Source: Epiperipatus broadwayi (taxonomy: Eukaryota > Onychophora > Udeonychophora > Euonychophora > Peripatidae). From it: a DNA stretch of 64,000 nucleotides. The stretch lies in the NCBI GenBank assembly GCA_028023455.1, contig JAQFVV010000056.1:3844001-3908000 (forward strand), read 5' to 3'. The notes beneath the pieces were generated by a model that worked only from the letters and a program-made list of their open reading frames with translations, made no database searches and was not told the DNA's origin. The position numbers and the translations under genes were made by a program. Below, in pieces: positions 13,321-26,794 of this stretch (the stretch's first letter is position 1; the number at the start of each line of letters is the position of its first letter).

Positions 13321-16300
13321 GAGGCAGGAAAATGAGGAGAGAGGAAAAAATTGTCAAATATTGAAGTATTTTGCCATTGAATATAACTTTAAAATGGGAA
13401 AAAGTGAATGTATTAATATATGTGTGTGTGATTTCTGGTTGTGGTTTTGCATAAGGAGCATATATGTCTCACTTATGGATTGTAAATCTGAAAAAAATTA
13501 TAAAATTAAGAAAAACGAATAACTTTATTTATATATAAATACTCACCAAACACATCAAAATTCAAATCATCGACCAACAAGAAGCTGGCCGGTATTTTTC
13601 TTGATAAAGGCTATTAAAAGTTTGATCATGTTTTTTTCGCTCTGATTGTATTATGTGCAGTGTTTTGATCTCAGAGGAAACTAGTGACCCGCCTCTGTTT
13701 TAAATGAAAAATAAAATCGAAACTATTAAATAGTTTTTCTACTTATTGGGGGTCTCTCTTTTTTTTTTAAACTTCATATTTATTATTCTTCAGTGCATTT
13801 AATTCTTTGTTTTGAATCGCTGATATTTTATGTTTCAATTTCTGTGTTTAACTTTCAATTATTTTGCTTGCATAAACATATATGTATATTTTCAATTTTT
13901 AAATTAAGTTGAGAAGCTCTAAAACAAAACAAAAAAAAACGAACATATTGAAAAGAAATTGTTATTTATAGTCCTATATTGTTTAGCGGTAACAGAACAG
14001 TGGACTAAAAAAGTAAAGATTTCTGGATTTATTCCCAACTAAGGAAAAAAAGTCTGTTTGTGAACTTGGTTGCTCAAATCTCACATTCCATCCTAAGTAA
14101 CTAATTACGATTATTTAACACATATATAAATATATGTTTGTGAGAGTGTGTTTTAACATATATATGAATATATCCATAGACATCAACATATATACTCAGA
14201 AAGCAACTTATTATTTGCTTTTAGATTTGAACTCTAAGACTCTGCCAGTTAGCTATCAATAGATATAACAATTCACACTGTACAATATAAATGAAATTTA
14301 CAATATTGTTTTATGCCTTCAGAGATTTCTTTTTTAGTTTATAACATGAACACAAAAAAATAATGTCTAAGTAAAATAAATCAATAAAAAAAATGTCAAT
14401 AGATATTACCATTTCAAGTATGTCCTATCGATCATCCATAATTTTACTGTTAATTCTTAATCTAAATAAAAATTATTTATATATATTACTTTTTATTATT
14501 TGAAGTATATGCATGTATATAATGTAAATAGATTCAATATTTTTTCCAGAAATATATGTAATTTCCGGTCTTGACTTATTAACCAAATACTGTTAATAAT
14601 CTTTTCATTATCCCTGTAGTTACTAGATTACTTATCCAATGCAAAATGACTTACTTAATATAAATTTAGCTTTAACAGAAGAATAAAATCAATTATTCTT
14701 TAGATGTAAATCCAATCTCATTTATAGATGGGTTAATTCTAACTTTTATAAGATACTCCTTTCTTGTTCATCTTAAAATCCATAGTAAAGTGAAATAGAC
14801 CTTACATAATGAATTTCACGATGAAGGTTTTTCTAATAGTATCTCCAAGAAATAATGAAGGAGAATATTTTATAAGTTGATGTTGATGTAGGTCACAAAT
14901 GTCATATTTTCTAGGTTTATACATGTATGATTTATAGATTTAGATAAATCACACTGACTACCAACTAGGTAATGGATATTATAAAAAATGATTGTACAGT
15001 CACTGTAATATATAACAAGATTGAAAGTTTCAATAATAGAAAATAACTACAGAAAACTTTAAAAATGCATAAATGATGGAGTGGAATAATAAGGAAAAAA
15101 ATCAGAAGCTATTTAGATTAATGGATTTTAAAAAAATTCTTCCAAATTGAAAATAATTCATATGTGTTACCATGTTTGTTGATACAACCTGATCTTTTAA
15201 GGAACTGCTTTCTATTGGTGGAACTTTCTATCTTGTTATACTCAACAATATCTCTACAATTGTTTTTTATGATATTCATTATCCAGTTGATGACTGATGT
15301 GACCCAGTTAAAAAGTTAGTATTTTAGTAGTATAAATTATACATAGAGGAACCTGTAAAATATAACATTTATATCTGTTGCCTGTGAAAATCTTAGTTTT
15401 AATATATATATATATATTCTAACCTTGCTCGTGCATCTTCACTTCCAGATAATATATGATATGAAATAAAACAGGTTCTATCTCAGTTAATAATTAATAA
15501 CTAAAATATTCAGCATTAAAATTAAAATATTCCACTAGCTCAAATTTAAAATTCGAATAAGGTTCAATTTATAAAAATATATTAAATAAATATTTAATAT
15601 TTTCATGAGACTTGAAGTGAAAATACAGGTGACAAGATAGATTACATTGAGCCAATATCCCACAGGATACTACCTCAATGGCATAAGAACACTATCCCCC
15701 TTATTACTATTTCAAATAACAAACTCATAGTATTCTTACGACTTTAATAACTTCTACTCACTAAGATTAAACTAATAATTAAGTCTTAATCTTCTATTTG
15801 TAATAATCTAGCTCATTAAACTAATCTCAGGTTCATAAAGTTTATTCTAAGTTAATTTAAAAATACGATAGTAAAATATGAGAAGGGATTTTATGTCATA
15901 ATCTACTACACTGAAACTAATAATAAAAACATAACAGTAATAATATTCTTCATTGTTTAACTAATTCTGTATATCTTTTCTTTTTACTATAATTTTATTA
16001 CCATAATAAAATAATAAAATAATTTTATATAATCTTTTATCTTCATGAATATAATAAATAAATATGTGGTAGCATTTGATAATCTGATAAACAAAATGTG
16101 TGTGGCAACTGATAGCATATAATTTAATATAATATTGTGATAACTGATTTATGACCAATAAAATAATGTAAGATTATGATTATTTAATTATAATGAATAC
16201 CAATAAAATATTTAAAATTCTTAAAATAATTCTCTATTTATCTTTTGTGCAAAATTATATATTTGTTTCGATTATTATGCATATATCGTGTTTTCATGCA

Positions 16301-19300
16301 GCGATGTGGAGAAATAAATAACTCGGACACAAAATTTTTGAAATAACAAAATTTAACAAAGTTTATTACTAACAACAAATAAATAAACAATTTATTTACA
16401 CTATTTACAGTGGATATCCTTAACCTTTTTACTTTACAGTTTGATCTACCGGGTTATAAAAAAATAATTTATATTTCAATTATATCTTTATTTAGATTTA
16501 GGACAAAATTTTAAAAAAATGTTACTATTTGGTTTCTCATTATGGTTAACTTATTACAAATATATTTATCTACTTTATTAGCAACAGCATTTTATCCTTA
16601 ATATTATTAAACTATCTTATTTTAAAAAATTCATACTTAGAAAAACATTCTATAGAAAACAAAATTTTATAATGAGTATGGATTTCTCAAAATATTAAAA
16701 AAAATTTCATCTTGCAAAGTCAAAGATGTTACACAAAAATATTATCCAAAATTCAGTACTAGATTTTAGTATTTATCACACAATGTTTACTAATCATAAT
16801 ATATTCTTCTTTAAGCCTTACTTTAGTATGATATAAGTGTAATCATCAATATATTTCTGTTAATCAATAAACAAAAAATATACTATGCATATTGTTTACA
16901 TAATTTACTTTGTACTATTGTATTTTAAAAATATGCAATACTTATTTTTCTCTTAAAAAAAATAATACTAAAGCATTTAAAATTATTATCACTTTAAAGA
17001 AAATATCTTTGTTTAGATACTTTATTTTAAAAAATTTATATTTCATTTCCGAAATAAAATTCAAAATATATTCTATGATTCTTTTCTTTCCTTAGGATAC
17101 TTTGGATCTTCAATTTTAAGTTATAATATTCTGCTCCTTATAAGCAAATAAACTAATCTTATACAAAAACGATAGCATAACCTTAGTTCTAAATTATTTA
17201 TCATTTCTCTTAAACATATCTTACTAAACGATGCAGTTACATGAAATAAAGATAGCGAAAACAGATGCATAGGATTAAGGAAGAAAGCTAGAGTATTACT
17301 CTTAACATATCTCAAAATCATGGCACAGTGCGAAGAGGTATGACATTTACCTGCCTAATATCCTCTAGTACAGGGACGATGTTAAAGCTATTTCTTCAGC
17401 TTTATTAGAACATCAAATATTTAAAGAAATATAAACACTGTCCAAATAAAATGTGTATCAGTCATAGGGCTTTGTTAACTATGCTGATATTCACATAAAG
17501 ACTAAATATTATTTCCATTCCTTATAACATCCTATTTCTTAAAACATCATCTTGGTTTCCTGTTCACTAAGTACTTCCAAGCCACTATCTCAACATTATT
17601 TCTCAAGATTTTCCACATCTTACATCGATAAATAACTATCTGCATTTACAAAAACAATAAATAAAATTCATTAATAGTTAAACAATCTTACGATTCCATA
17701 AGAAAAGTCTGCTTACTTCATTATTCTATATGTCTAATCATATACAATCTACTTAGACAATATTTGAATATCCCATAACATGAAAATTTTAAAAGAATCA
17801 CATAATTATTTGTTATGTTGGATTATATCACTAATAAAAAAAAAAAATCGTCGTATGCATATTTTCAAATCAATCCTATCTCATAATGTTTTTTTTTAAA
17901 ATGTTGTATGAAAATGCGTTACATATAATTAAAAAAAACTTTTACACTTCATTCTTCCAATTTATGGATGATCTAAAGAAAACAAAAAATATATACATTA
18001 TAAATTATCAATAGTTATTATTATTACCAATAACCTTTATCTAGTCATCATGTTCAGTAGGCTTCCTTTATCCACTTGAGCATTGCAGATATAAAAAAAA
18101 ATTCACACCCATACACTTTATATTAAAATATTTTTAGCTAAATTATTAGATTGTTATATTATAAAATTTTAATATTAATAAATTAATGTTTTTATGTTTT
18201 TCCTAATCTTATATAAAAATTTAGATTTAAACTAGGTTAACAAAATAAAAGGAATCAAAACTATAATTACATATTTTCTTGATGATAGTTCCTGATAAGT
18301 CCAAAATGTTTATTATTTTCTCTAGAGTTTTTAAAAATGTTCTCCTCCAAGCATGTTAAAGTTTAAAATAAAAATAATTATTAATCCATTTAATAAAATT
18401 TATAGAAAATAATCCTTGGTTTTAGTATTTAGGATGATAATTATTAAATCATAATATTAATTAATCCTGTGAAGCTTCTTAATCTTCTCTACCAATATTC
18501 TCTGTGTATCCGATGCATCAATCCATCTAATTTAACTTTAAAAATATTCGATAAACTTTTAAGTACTATTTGTATTTCCATGGATCCATCTTTTATTCAA
18601 CTATGTGTTCACTTTTTTATATAGGTTTCCTTCTTGATACATTTAAACTTTCGTTTGGTATTTTTATAAATCTCTTTTAAAATAAAAAACTTCAAGTACT
18701 TTTGAACAAATCTTTTCTAAATACATTTTAAATAATTCGAAGAATGGATATTTTAATATCAAAAATGCTTCTATAACATATTCTCCTGGGTTCTTTCTTT
18801 AATTATTGAAAATACCTTTAAAAATGTTACCTTCAGAAAGTATATAACATTTTACTCCTTTGAATATCATATTCTATAAAATAATTCATGAAATATAATT
18901 GTCTTATTACTATTTAAAAAACAAATCTTGGATAAACTTATAAATAATACGTTTCAATACATTTTTTTTTAGACTCCGTATAATGTCCGAGCTGTGGTTT
19001 TTATGTACCAAAACAGTTCTTCGGTGAAATATTAATAAAGCTGTATCAATAAATATTTCAAATATTTTTTCAGCATTACAACTTATATCCATTTTATTCC
19101 ACAGTATATCCATTTTTATTGCGAAGTTTAGGTTAAATTTTTAGATAAAATACGACTGGTAAGTACTTTAAAAATTAGAAAATCATTTCCACGAAGTTTC
19201 TAAATTATTATATTTTAAAACTCTCTTTTGCAAAAAAATACTTTTAAAAATTATCAATTAGTTTTTTGCAAATAAAACGATAAGAAAGTACTAAAAAAAA

Positions 19301-20420
19301 AATTGACTAAAATAAAAATTTTAAAATAAATACTATCTTTTTGATAGTTATAATTTACCTTTCTCTGGTTTCAATACATTATTAATCTCCCCTTATACCC
19401 CCGTGCAATTCATATTTATAGTCTGTAAGAATACCTATTCCTATTGGTTAATTCTTACTTTAGCTTGAGAACAAATTTACATATTTTTAATTTATAGTAG
19501 AATTGAATTTCAAAATTAGAAATTATGACGTAATGAACTTAAAATATTATTTAAAATATTACTTTTAAATAAATTATTATTTTATTAAAACTATTTAAAC
19601 ATTTAAAATAACTTTTAAAATAATTTTAATAACCTATTCCATTTTTTTTAATATTCAATTTATCTTGTTTTTATTTAAATAAAATATTTAATTTTTATTA
19701 TAACTGTATTCGTCTTTATGATACTATTTAAAACATTACATCATTTAAATATGCAATAACGACAGTTAACTTAATATTTATTATTATTTGCTTTTATGAT
19801 AGGCAATAATTCTATCCAATTCTATAATATAACTTTTAAAATATTTTAAACTTTGTTATTAATTCAAACACGCGTGTGTGTGAACGTATGTAATATACAA
19901 GTCACATGATCAATAACTTTGACAGACGATTTTCAATCTATTTCTCTGCCCAGATTTATAAAATTGATACACTTATTATATTATATAAAATAATTATAAA
20001 AAATTTGGAAGAATAATTTAGAAAATATAGAACTAGATATAATTTTCACCATCATAAAGTTTATTTTAAAATATACTATATTAATTTTGACTATTTAAAT
20101 ATGATTACAAATTTAAACATAGCATTTATTAAATTATACGTTTTTAAACTATTAAAATCGAATTTATTAAATATACTTTTAATTATTTATAGCTGAGTTA
20201 TTTAATATGGCCAGCTTTTACAACCATATGAAACAATATTTTAAGCTTTACATAACTATTTTTTAAATGATTTTATATACTACGTATTCTCTTTAGCCTC
20301 AAATTGTACTTTATAATATAATTGACAGACTATAATTAATGTATTAAAAGAACATATTCTAAAATTTAAAATTTTTAGTAATTGACTGTTATGAACTATT
20401 ACTGACCTATAGAAAAGAGC
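13321..20420. other. Long AT-rich stretch, no gene recognised
   Basis: About 7 kb of very AT-rich DNA with many homopolymer runs. A weak tRNA-like relic may lie at 13,985-14,045, and short TA runs lie near 15,402-15,417. Frames such as 15961-16158, 17121-17321 and 18910-19113 (all minus) show no family motif and no splice context. Position 16,290-16,440 is slightly richer but unassigned. Confidence 0.5.
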
Positions 20421-20422
<2 letters not shown>

Positions 20423-20465
<43 letters not shown>

Positions 20466-20487
20466 TTAGCTTAAATAATATTTAGTA

Positions 20488-20519
<32 letters not shown>

Positions 20520-20533
20520 TAAATATTATTTAA
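20423..20533. repeat. (TA)n runs with a flanking palindrome
   Basis: Two TA runs (about 20423-20463 and 20491-20515). The second is enclosed by the inverted words TTAAATAATATTTAGTA (about 20471-20487) and TACTAAATATTATTTAA (about 20517-20533). The whole can extrude as a cruciform. Confidence 0.85.
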
Positions 20534-20929
20534 AGGCACCATTAGAATTGCTTAAACATATGGAAAAGCTGTATGGATAGTTACTAAATATACTTACATA
20601 TATCGTGATCATTTCATAATTATTATCTTCTATCCAGAACATTATTAGTTAATAAATGGATATATTATTGATCTTTGCTAGAGTTTTGGAATAAGAATGG
20701 AAGAAATACTATAACTTTCACTTGGAATCTGAAAAATTTGATAAATATTATCTTAAGTTCTTTACTATTATTGATTGAAGAAGTTTTTATTTTGCAAGGG
20801 ATTATTTCTCCTGCAGTGGTCTGCTTTATTTTTATATCGTATCTAATGTAAAATGAATGTACTTTAAAGATCACAAAAGGTTCAAGAATTTTTAAAATGA
20901 AGAATTTAAAGCTTGTCTTTTATAAAGAA

Positions 20930-21420
20930 TATTAGTTGGTGTTAATATTTGTATACTTATTAGGGCTGTTATTGCTCAATTATAAATACCATTGAAAATG
21001 TTGCATTCATTCATAGAAGAATCATTTTGATAGAATTAAGAAGGACTATAGGTATGTTTGGTTACCAAGAAAAGGTAAAAAATTATCACAAACAAAGTGT
21101 GATTTACATATTGCTTTTTTCTAATTTGGCAAAAATTGTCTTTGTTAATCAAGAAGATTTGTAGCACTTTGAAAATATCTGGTTATCCATAGAAATATTA
21201 AGAAAGTTTAATTGCTGGTAATGAAAAAAAATAGCAATTTATGTTAAACAAGGGTGTATTTGTTCCAATTTTATTTTTTATTTTTATAGCTTATAATTAA
21301 GTTCATGAATCAGATATCCAAATGTTTTATATGTTTAATGATGAGATTTTTAATATTGAATTGTTTAAAAGAAAATCTAAAACTTCTATTTTTTAACTTC
21401 TAGATGTGCTTAATAGTATT
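20930..21420 (+). pseudogene. LINE reverse-transcriptase relic
   Basis: Joining frames gives blocks in the right order for a non-LTR reverse transcriptase. LAKIVFVNQEDL near 21,127 corresponds to LTKAFDTVNRE.L, and KISGYP follows. Near 21,245 NKGVFVPILFFIFIA corresponds to KQGCVLAPTLFS.. . Near 21,335 FNDEIFNIELFKRKSKTSI corresponds to the downstream block with the order F.L.R...KTK. Frameshifts and stops are frequent. The set resembles a LINE family common in marine invertebrates, but I cannot name the clade with certainty. It differs from the RTE relics at 3-4 kb and 41-43 kb. Confidence 0.6.
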
Positions 21421-21639
21421 TTCAATAGATTTTGCAAAAAATTGTTTTATTAACTAATATTTAAAAATGAACTCAGGTATTTTATCACCATATGATTGGG
21501 GGAAAATTAGCAGCTATTGGCTTGGATGGATATTTACTCATGATGATGGTTTAGTATATATGCTTTTGCATATAAAAAAGCAAGAGATGAAGTATTATTT
21601 CATTACAGTAACATAATTACTTTCTTTAAATTATTTGTA

Positions 21640-23938
21640 TATAAGTTTGTTAGTTTAATACATACAAGTTTATTTTATTTGTATCATTGTGTTCCCTCAC
21701 TTTTGGCTTTTTAGTATTCTTGTGTTTATTAGTTGTACTTTTGAATGATAGACTTTATCTGTGCTAAATCTAATGTTTGCTATAGTCAGTTTGGTTCTTA
21801 CATGCTTTGATTCCTTTTGGAAAAAGATACATAGGGAAGATCTTCAATCACATATTATTATATTGCAATTGAGATGCCTATATCATCAACTTAGTTTGTG
21901 TCATAGTCATTAAAAATGCATCTATATTTACAGACACAAACCTACCCACAAACTATTAACATAATAATAAATAAAGATGAACTTCTCAAAATAAATACTC
22001 CTGACAAAAATAAAAACATAATTAAATAAATAATCAATTTACTTATAAGACTATTAAGTAATGAAATGTAATCACCAGTGGATATGGTTGTGACAACAAT
22101 GAAATTAATAAAAGGGAGTATAAGAAAATACTCCATCAAGTGGTTAGCCATAAGAACATAATAAAGATTCCCTAGGTTCATGTTATATACATTTGCATTA
22201 AATGACATTTTTAAGATTCTCATAAATTAATAAATTAATTATGAATTACTAACACTCTTTCTTCTATAATAACAAAAATTAAATATACTTAAAATAGTAT
22301 GAGAGTCTAAACATACATCTTACTTACTGGTGTAGTACTTTAAATTCCACTTGCAAACTATTTTAATACTATATTAAAAAAATAATGGTAATTATATTAC
22401 CTTTGCCTATGTCTCAGACAATAGAATTGACAAATGATAATGAGTACAATATAAAATATAATTAGCTCTATATTTAATAACCATTAAATCCAAAAAGCTT
22501 ACTTTATTAAAATACAAAACATACCTTTAGTAATAAATTTAATATTACAATCATGAATACCTTCAAATTATTTTTATCAAGAGCAAATATAGTAATCATC
22601 AATATAATTGATGAATAACCTAACCCCCGTCCTCTCACATTTTTTACTAATTATACTACTTTCTAAAAAAAAAAAAATTGTAGACAGATCACAATAATGG
22701 AAAAATAATATATTCAATAATCCAATCTATTTTGTTTTTAGATTGTTTGATCTAAATTACTTTGAATCCTTTAATAATAAAAGCAAATTATGAATATTGT
22801 TAAATTAGCAGTTGAAATAGTAGTATTCTTTTTTGAAGAACAGAAATAAGTACATCTATAATTTTTAAATTATCAACAGATTGATATATATATTTTCAAT
22901 ATCATGACACGAATCACCATTAATAAATACTATAATCAATAATTTTAGAAAAAAATCTCAAAAGAAGACAGAATAATTACTAATATAATTTTTAAAAAAA
23001 TGTAATTAAAAATTTAGAATCCTATTACGCCCCTCCCCAATTAAAAATATAACTCAGAAGAAAAATTACTGTTATGTGAATTAAAATTAAAGAAACCTTT
23101 AGTGCAAATAAATTTCTTTTTTATTATTTTTTAAATTTTTTTTATAATATCAACTAATGTAATATATATTAAGGCTACAACCTTAAAATTATGCACCTGA
23201 AAAAACGACAGTAGGGACCTCTGCAAATCTTCAACACAAGATTTATTTAATCTCTGTTAAATCCTGATTCTTTTATTTAATTCAACACAACTTTATTTGT
23301 AAAATCAACATTATTGAATAATGAACTCATTTTCTGAATATTTCATATTAAATTTTTTATATTCTGTTGAAGATACATTTTTTCCAATAACTTTATAATC
23401 ATAAAAAAATATATATATTAAAGCACCATAAGGTTAATATAATATAAAAAATAATGCAGCTATTAAAATATAATAATTATCAAATACAACAGTAGAGAAT
23501 TTAAACAATTTAAACTTATTAATTTTATATTTAATCATAAATGAATATTTGGAATGTCTAAATATAAAAAGATTAAAGTATAAAAGTATTTATCAATCAA
23601 TATTAATAACAGTTTTTTCATGAAAGAGGAAGTCTTTCAAGCAACCATCAAAGTCCATAAATTAGATAAAACAATGTTTAAAGAGTCTTAAATATATTTT
23701 TTGAAGTAATTTGTTTTCAAATGTTTATTTCAATAATAACATTAATAAAAAAAAACAAAGTAAGATAGTTTTTGAATTTCATTAATTTATAAACATGTAC
23801 ACATATGTATAGAAAATAATTCCAGTGCATAACACTATCCAAATATCAAATTATTTCCAATATTTAAAAAATCAGTTACATCCTCTATGTGTCTGTATTT
23901 CAAATAGCTATTTTGAAATATGGATTTTTATATTTATT
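21640..23938. other. AT-rich stretch, no gene recognised
   Basis: No element could be identified. The frame 21942-22223 (minus, 93 codons) reads as a hydrophobic peptide with about two possible membrane segments. It has no recognised family, no splice context and typical AT-rich composition, so it is not called as a gene. Confidence 0.45.
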
Positions 23939-23964
23939 CATAGAGGGCGTAGCTGAATTTCTTA

Positions 23965-25500
23965 ATGTTAGAGGTATTTAATGTTAAGGTATTTGATAAT
24001 GAAGAAAAAGTATGCACTAGTGATCATAATTTTATTGTAATTGAAATGGTTAGTAATGTGATGGAGAATAGAAATAAAAGTAGAAATAATAGTGAAAGAT
24101 GTGGATGGAGAGTAAGTGATAAGAATAAGTTGGAAGAGTATAAAATACAAGTTGAAGAAATAATGGAAGAGTGGGTTGGGGATGAGTATAAGGATTGGTG
24201 TAAGGAAGTAGAAAAAGTTGCAAATAGGGTTTTAGGTGAGAATATTGAAAAGAATAAAAGTAATAAAAAAATTAAAATTAGTAAAAGTGTAAAAGAAAGG
24301 AAAGAAGCATGTAGAGAATATAAGTGTGCTATTAAGAATAAGGAAAGTGAAAAAGATATTAATGCTAAATGGGAAAAGTACTTAGAAAAGAAGAAGTTGG
24401 CTAAAATAGATATTTATAGAGAGAGAATGAAATTGAATAGTAAATTGTTGGAGGATATTAATAAAAGTGGAAGAGATGGAAGTAAAAAATTTTGGAATTA
24501 TATTAAAAGGAGAAATGTAGGGGAGAGAGAGTTAGTATTACTAGATGATGAGGGAACTGAGTGTAGTTCTAGAGAAGATTTAGAGAGAATCTTAAATAGT
24601 TATGTAATGAATATAGAAAAGATGTTAGATGTGAATGATAGAATATTAGAAAATATGAAAGAATATAGTAATGGGAATATTAGTTTTTCAGAAAATGAAC
24701 TAAATGAGGTAGAAAAGAAATTGAAAAGTGGGAAGGCAAGAGGTTTAGATGGATGGGCAGCAGAGATGGTAATGAATTTAGGATATAGGGCAAAAGTAAA
24801 GTTATTATCCTGTTTTAATAAAATGGCACAGAATAGAGTTTTCCCAAGTAGTTGGAGTAATACAAGAGTAAGGTTATTATTTAAAGGAAAGGGTAAGGAT
24901 CATAGAAAGTTGAATAATTATAGACCAATAGCGGTAACATCAGTTTTATATAAAGTTTTCTCGTATATGGTGGCTAGTAAAGTTGTAAAATGGATGGAAG
25001 GGAATAATATAGTGGGTGAAATGCAAGGAGGTTTTAGATTAGATAGGCATATAGGAGATAGTTTATTTGTAGTTACACAACTTATGGATATGAGTAGGAA
25101 TGCAGATAAACAGTTATATATGAGTTTTATAGATATAGAGAAGGCATATGATAGAGTAAATAGAAATAGATTATGGATAAGTTTAGCAAATTTGGGAATG
25201 GATGAAGCTTTAATAGATATTATTAAGAAATTATATGAAAATAATTATTATATATATCAATTAGAGAATATAGAATCAATTAAAGTTAAAAATGGTGTGG
25301 GACTAAGGCAAGGATGCCCTATGTCACCTATTTTGTTTGTGTTGTATTTGAGTGAAATGGAAAGAGCAATAGAAAGATTAGGAAGAGGGATAGAGATACC
25401 GTTAATAGGTAGTAAGGGAGTATATATTTTGTCAGGTCTTTTTTTTGCAGATGATATATTTTTGTGTGCAGAAAAAGAGAAGATATGGAAGTTATGTTGA
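23965..25500 (+). pseudogene. LINE ORF2 part 1: endonuclease end and reverse transcriptase
   Basis: A 511-codon frame. Residues 19-22 (SDHN) are the last catalytic motif of the exonuclease-endonuclease-phosphatase domain, so the first codons are the truncated end of that domain and the ATG is not the native start. A lysine-rich linker (about 60-240) follows. The reverse transcriptase then shows YRPIAVTSVLYKVFSYM, GFRLDRHIGDSLFVV, the first catalytic block FIDIEKAYDRVNR, the block GLRQGCPMSPILFVLYLSE, and the catalytic FFADDIFLC box near residues 493-501. Just after FADD the frame breaks at an A-run near 25,480, probably by one lost base. The protein would copy the element's RNA at a nicked genomic target. 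Clade not assigned. Confidence 0.9.
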
Positions 25501-25790
25501 GGACATGTGCAAGGGTGGGTAAAGAGATGGGGATTAAATTTAGTGAAGAAAAATCAAATATAATGATGGTTAATACTGGGGAAAGAGAAGATGTAGAATT
25601 TTTATTGGGAGATATTAAGTTAAGTGTGGTGAATAGATATAGTTATTTGGGAATTATTTTAAGTAATCAGAAAAATTATTTGGATGAATGGGAGAAAAAA
25701 TTGATAAATGAAGCAAAGAAAAGAAAGGGATTGATAAAGAAATTAACAGTGTTTTCATATAATAAATATGATGTAGCTAGAATTATATAG
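25464..25790 (+). pseudogene. LINE ORF2 part 2: thumb region
   Basis: This frame continues the reverse transcriptase after the first frameshift. REDMEVMLRTCARVGKEMGI and KFSEEKSNIMMVN are the usual blocks after the FADD box, and NRYSYLGIILS is the Y-Y-L-G block. It ends at TAG near 25,788, where the homologous reading jumps frame again. The methionine at its start is not a real initiator. Confidence 0.85.
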
Positions 25791-26323
25791 AAAGGAGTGT
25801 TGCAGTAGCAGGGTTAACATATGGTAATGATGCATTATGTGTTAGTAAAAAGACACGACGCTCTTCCGAAAAAGCTCAAAGGGAAGTAGGAAGACATGCA
25901 TTGGATGCAGAAGTATGGACAGCAAGGGAGGCAATTCAAGGAGAAATGGGATGGTCAAGTTTTCATATGAGAGATGCAAAAAGTAAAATGAAAATGTTTG
26001 GTAGATTGCAGTTTATGGATAATAAAAGAATAGCTAAAATAGTATTTAATTGGGTTATGAGTAAAGGGCAGGTAACAAGATGGGTGAGAAAGGTAATGCG
26101 CTATGCAAAAGATTTGGATAAAGAATTTATATCAGTATATTTGTACAAAAGATGGGATGATTGTGTTAAGAGGATTATTGAGTGTTATAGTAGTAAGGAA
26201 TGGGATAAAAGAATAAATTTATTAATAAAGACTAGGGAGTTAGAGAGATGGAGAAATAGTATGGAGAGTAAAAAGAGTTTAAATATATATATAGAAATAA
26301 ACAGAATATTAGGTGTGAGTTAA
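25783..26323 (+). pseudogene. LINE ORF2 part 3: C-terminal domain
   Basis: After the second frameshift the reading is open from about 25,783. It includes VAVAGLTYGNDAL, the typical L.YG.E-like block, and QREVGRHALDAEVWTAREA. Then comes EMGWSSF followed by R.A..K.K.FGRLQFM, a pattern I know from the post-RT region of a family of invertebrate LINEs. Tryptophan- and lysine-rich sequence follows. It breaks at a third frameshift near 26,320. Confidence 0.8.
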
Positions 26324-26673
26324 TATATGATAATAGTAAGGAAAGTAGTTTATTGTTTAAGGCTCGAACGGGATCTTTAGCTACAAAAGAATATACATGT
26401 AAATGGAAAAATATGGGTGATTTATTTTGTAAATTATGTAAGGAAGGAATTGAAAATATTAGGCATTTGTTAATTGAATGTAAATGTTTGAAAACAGAAA
26501 GGGTACATATAATGAAGTTGTGGAAAAATAAATATGAAAAGAGTGATTATACAGAAAGTGAATTATTGGTTTTTATGCTGGGTTTGGGAAAAGATAAGGG
26601 GGATTTAGATATAAAGGCTATAGAGTTGACAAAAATTATGTTGTGGAAATGGGATAGAGCAGATTATGGGTAA
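26320..26673 (+). pseudogene. LINE ORF2 part 4: C-terminal zinc knuckle
   Basis: The last coding segment, open from about 26,320 to the stop at 26,671-26,673. It holds LLFKARTGSLATKEY and then a CCHC-type finger with spacing C-x2-C-x8-H-x4-C in CKLCKEGIENIRHLLIEC. Such a finger is common at the end of LINE ORF2 proteins and probably binds nucleic acid during target-primed reverse transcription. About 110 bases of 3' untranslated sequence and the CATCA tail follow. Confidence 0.85.
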
Positions 26674-26794
26674 ATTTAGAGTGGGGAATGTAAAAGAAAG
26701 TGGCTAACAGGTTTATCTGGGCATAATTGCTGAGATATTCTTGACTTCGTTTAAGGAGAAGCCATAATACATCACATCACATCACATAGAGATG

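Larger units (their letters stand above)
23939..26791 (+). mobile_element. 5'-truncated LINE insertion
   Basis: A non-LTR retrotransposon copy of about 2.85 kb. It starts inside the endonuclease domain, carries a nearly complete reverse transcriptase and C-terminal region, and ends in a short 3' tail of CATCA repeats (about 26768-26787). The heptamer CATAGAG occurs at both ends (23939-23945 and 26785-26791) and may be a target-site duplication, though it is short and low in complexity. The coding strand is strikingly poor in C compared with A and G. Little decay apart from three frameshifts suggests a recent insertion. Confidence 0.8.

Noticed and set aside
21942-22223. 93-codon hydrophobic minus-strand frame
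   Set aside because: No homology recognised and no splice or promoter context; hydrophobic residues are expected from AT-rich codons.
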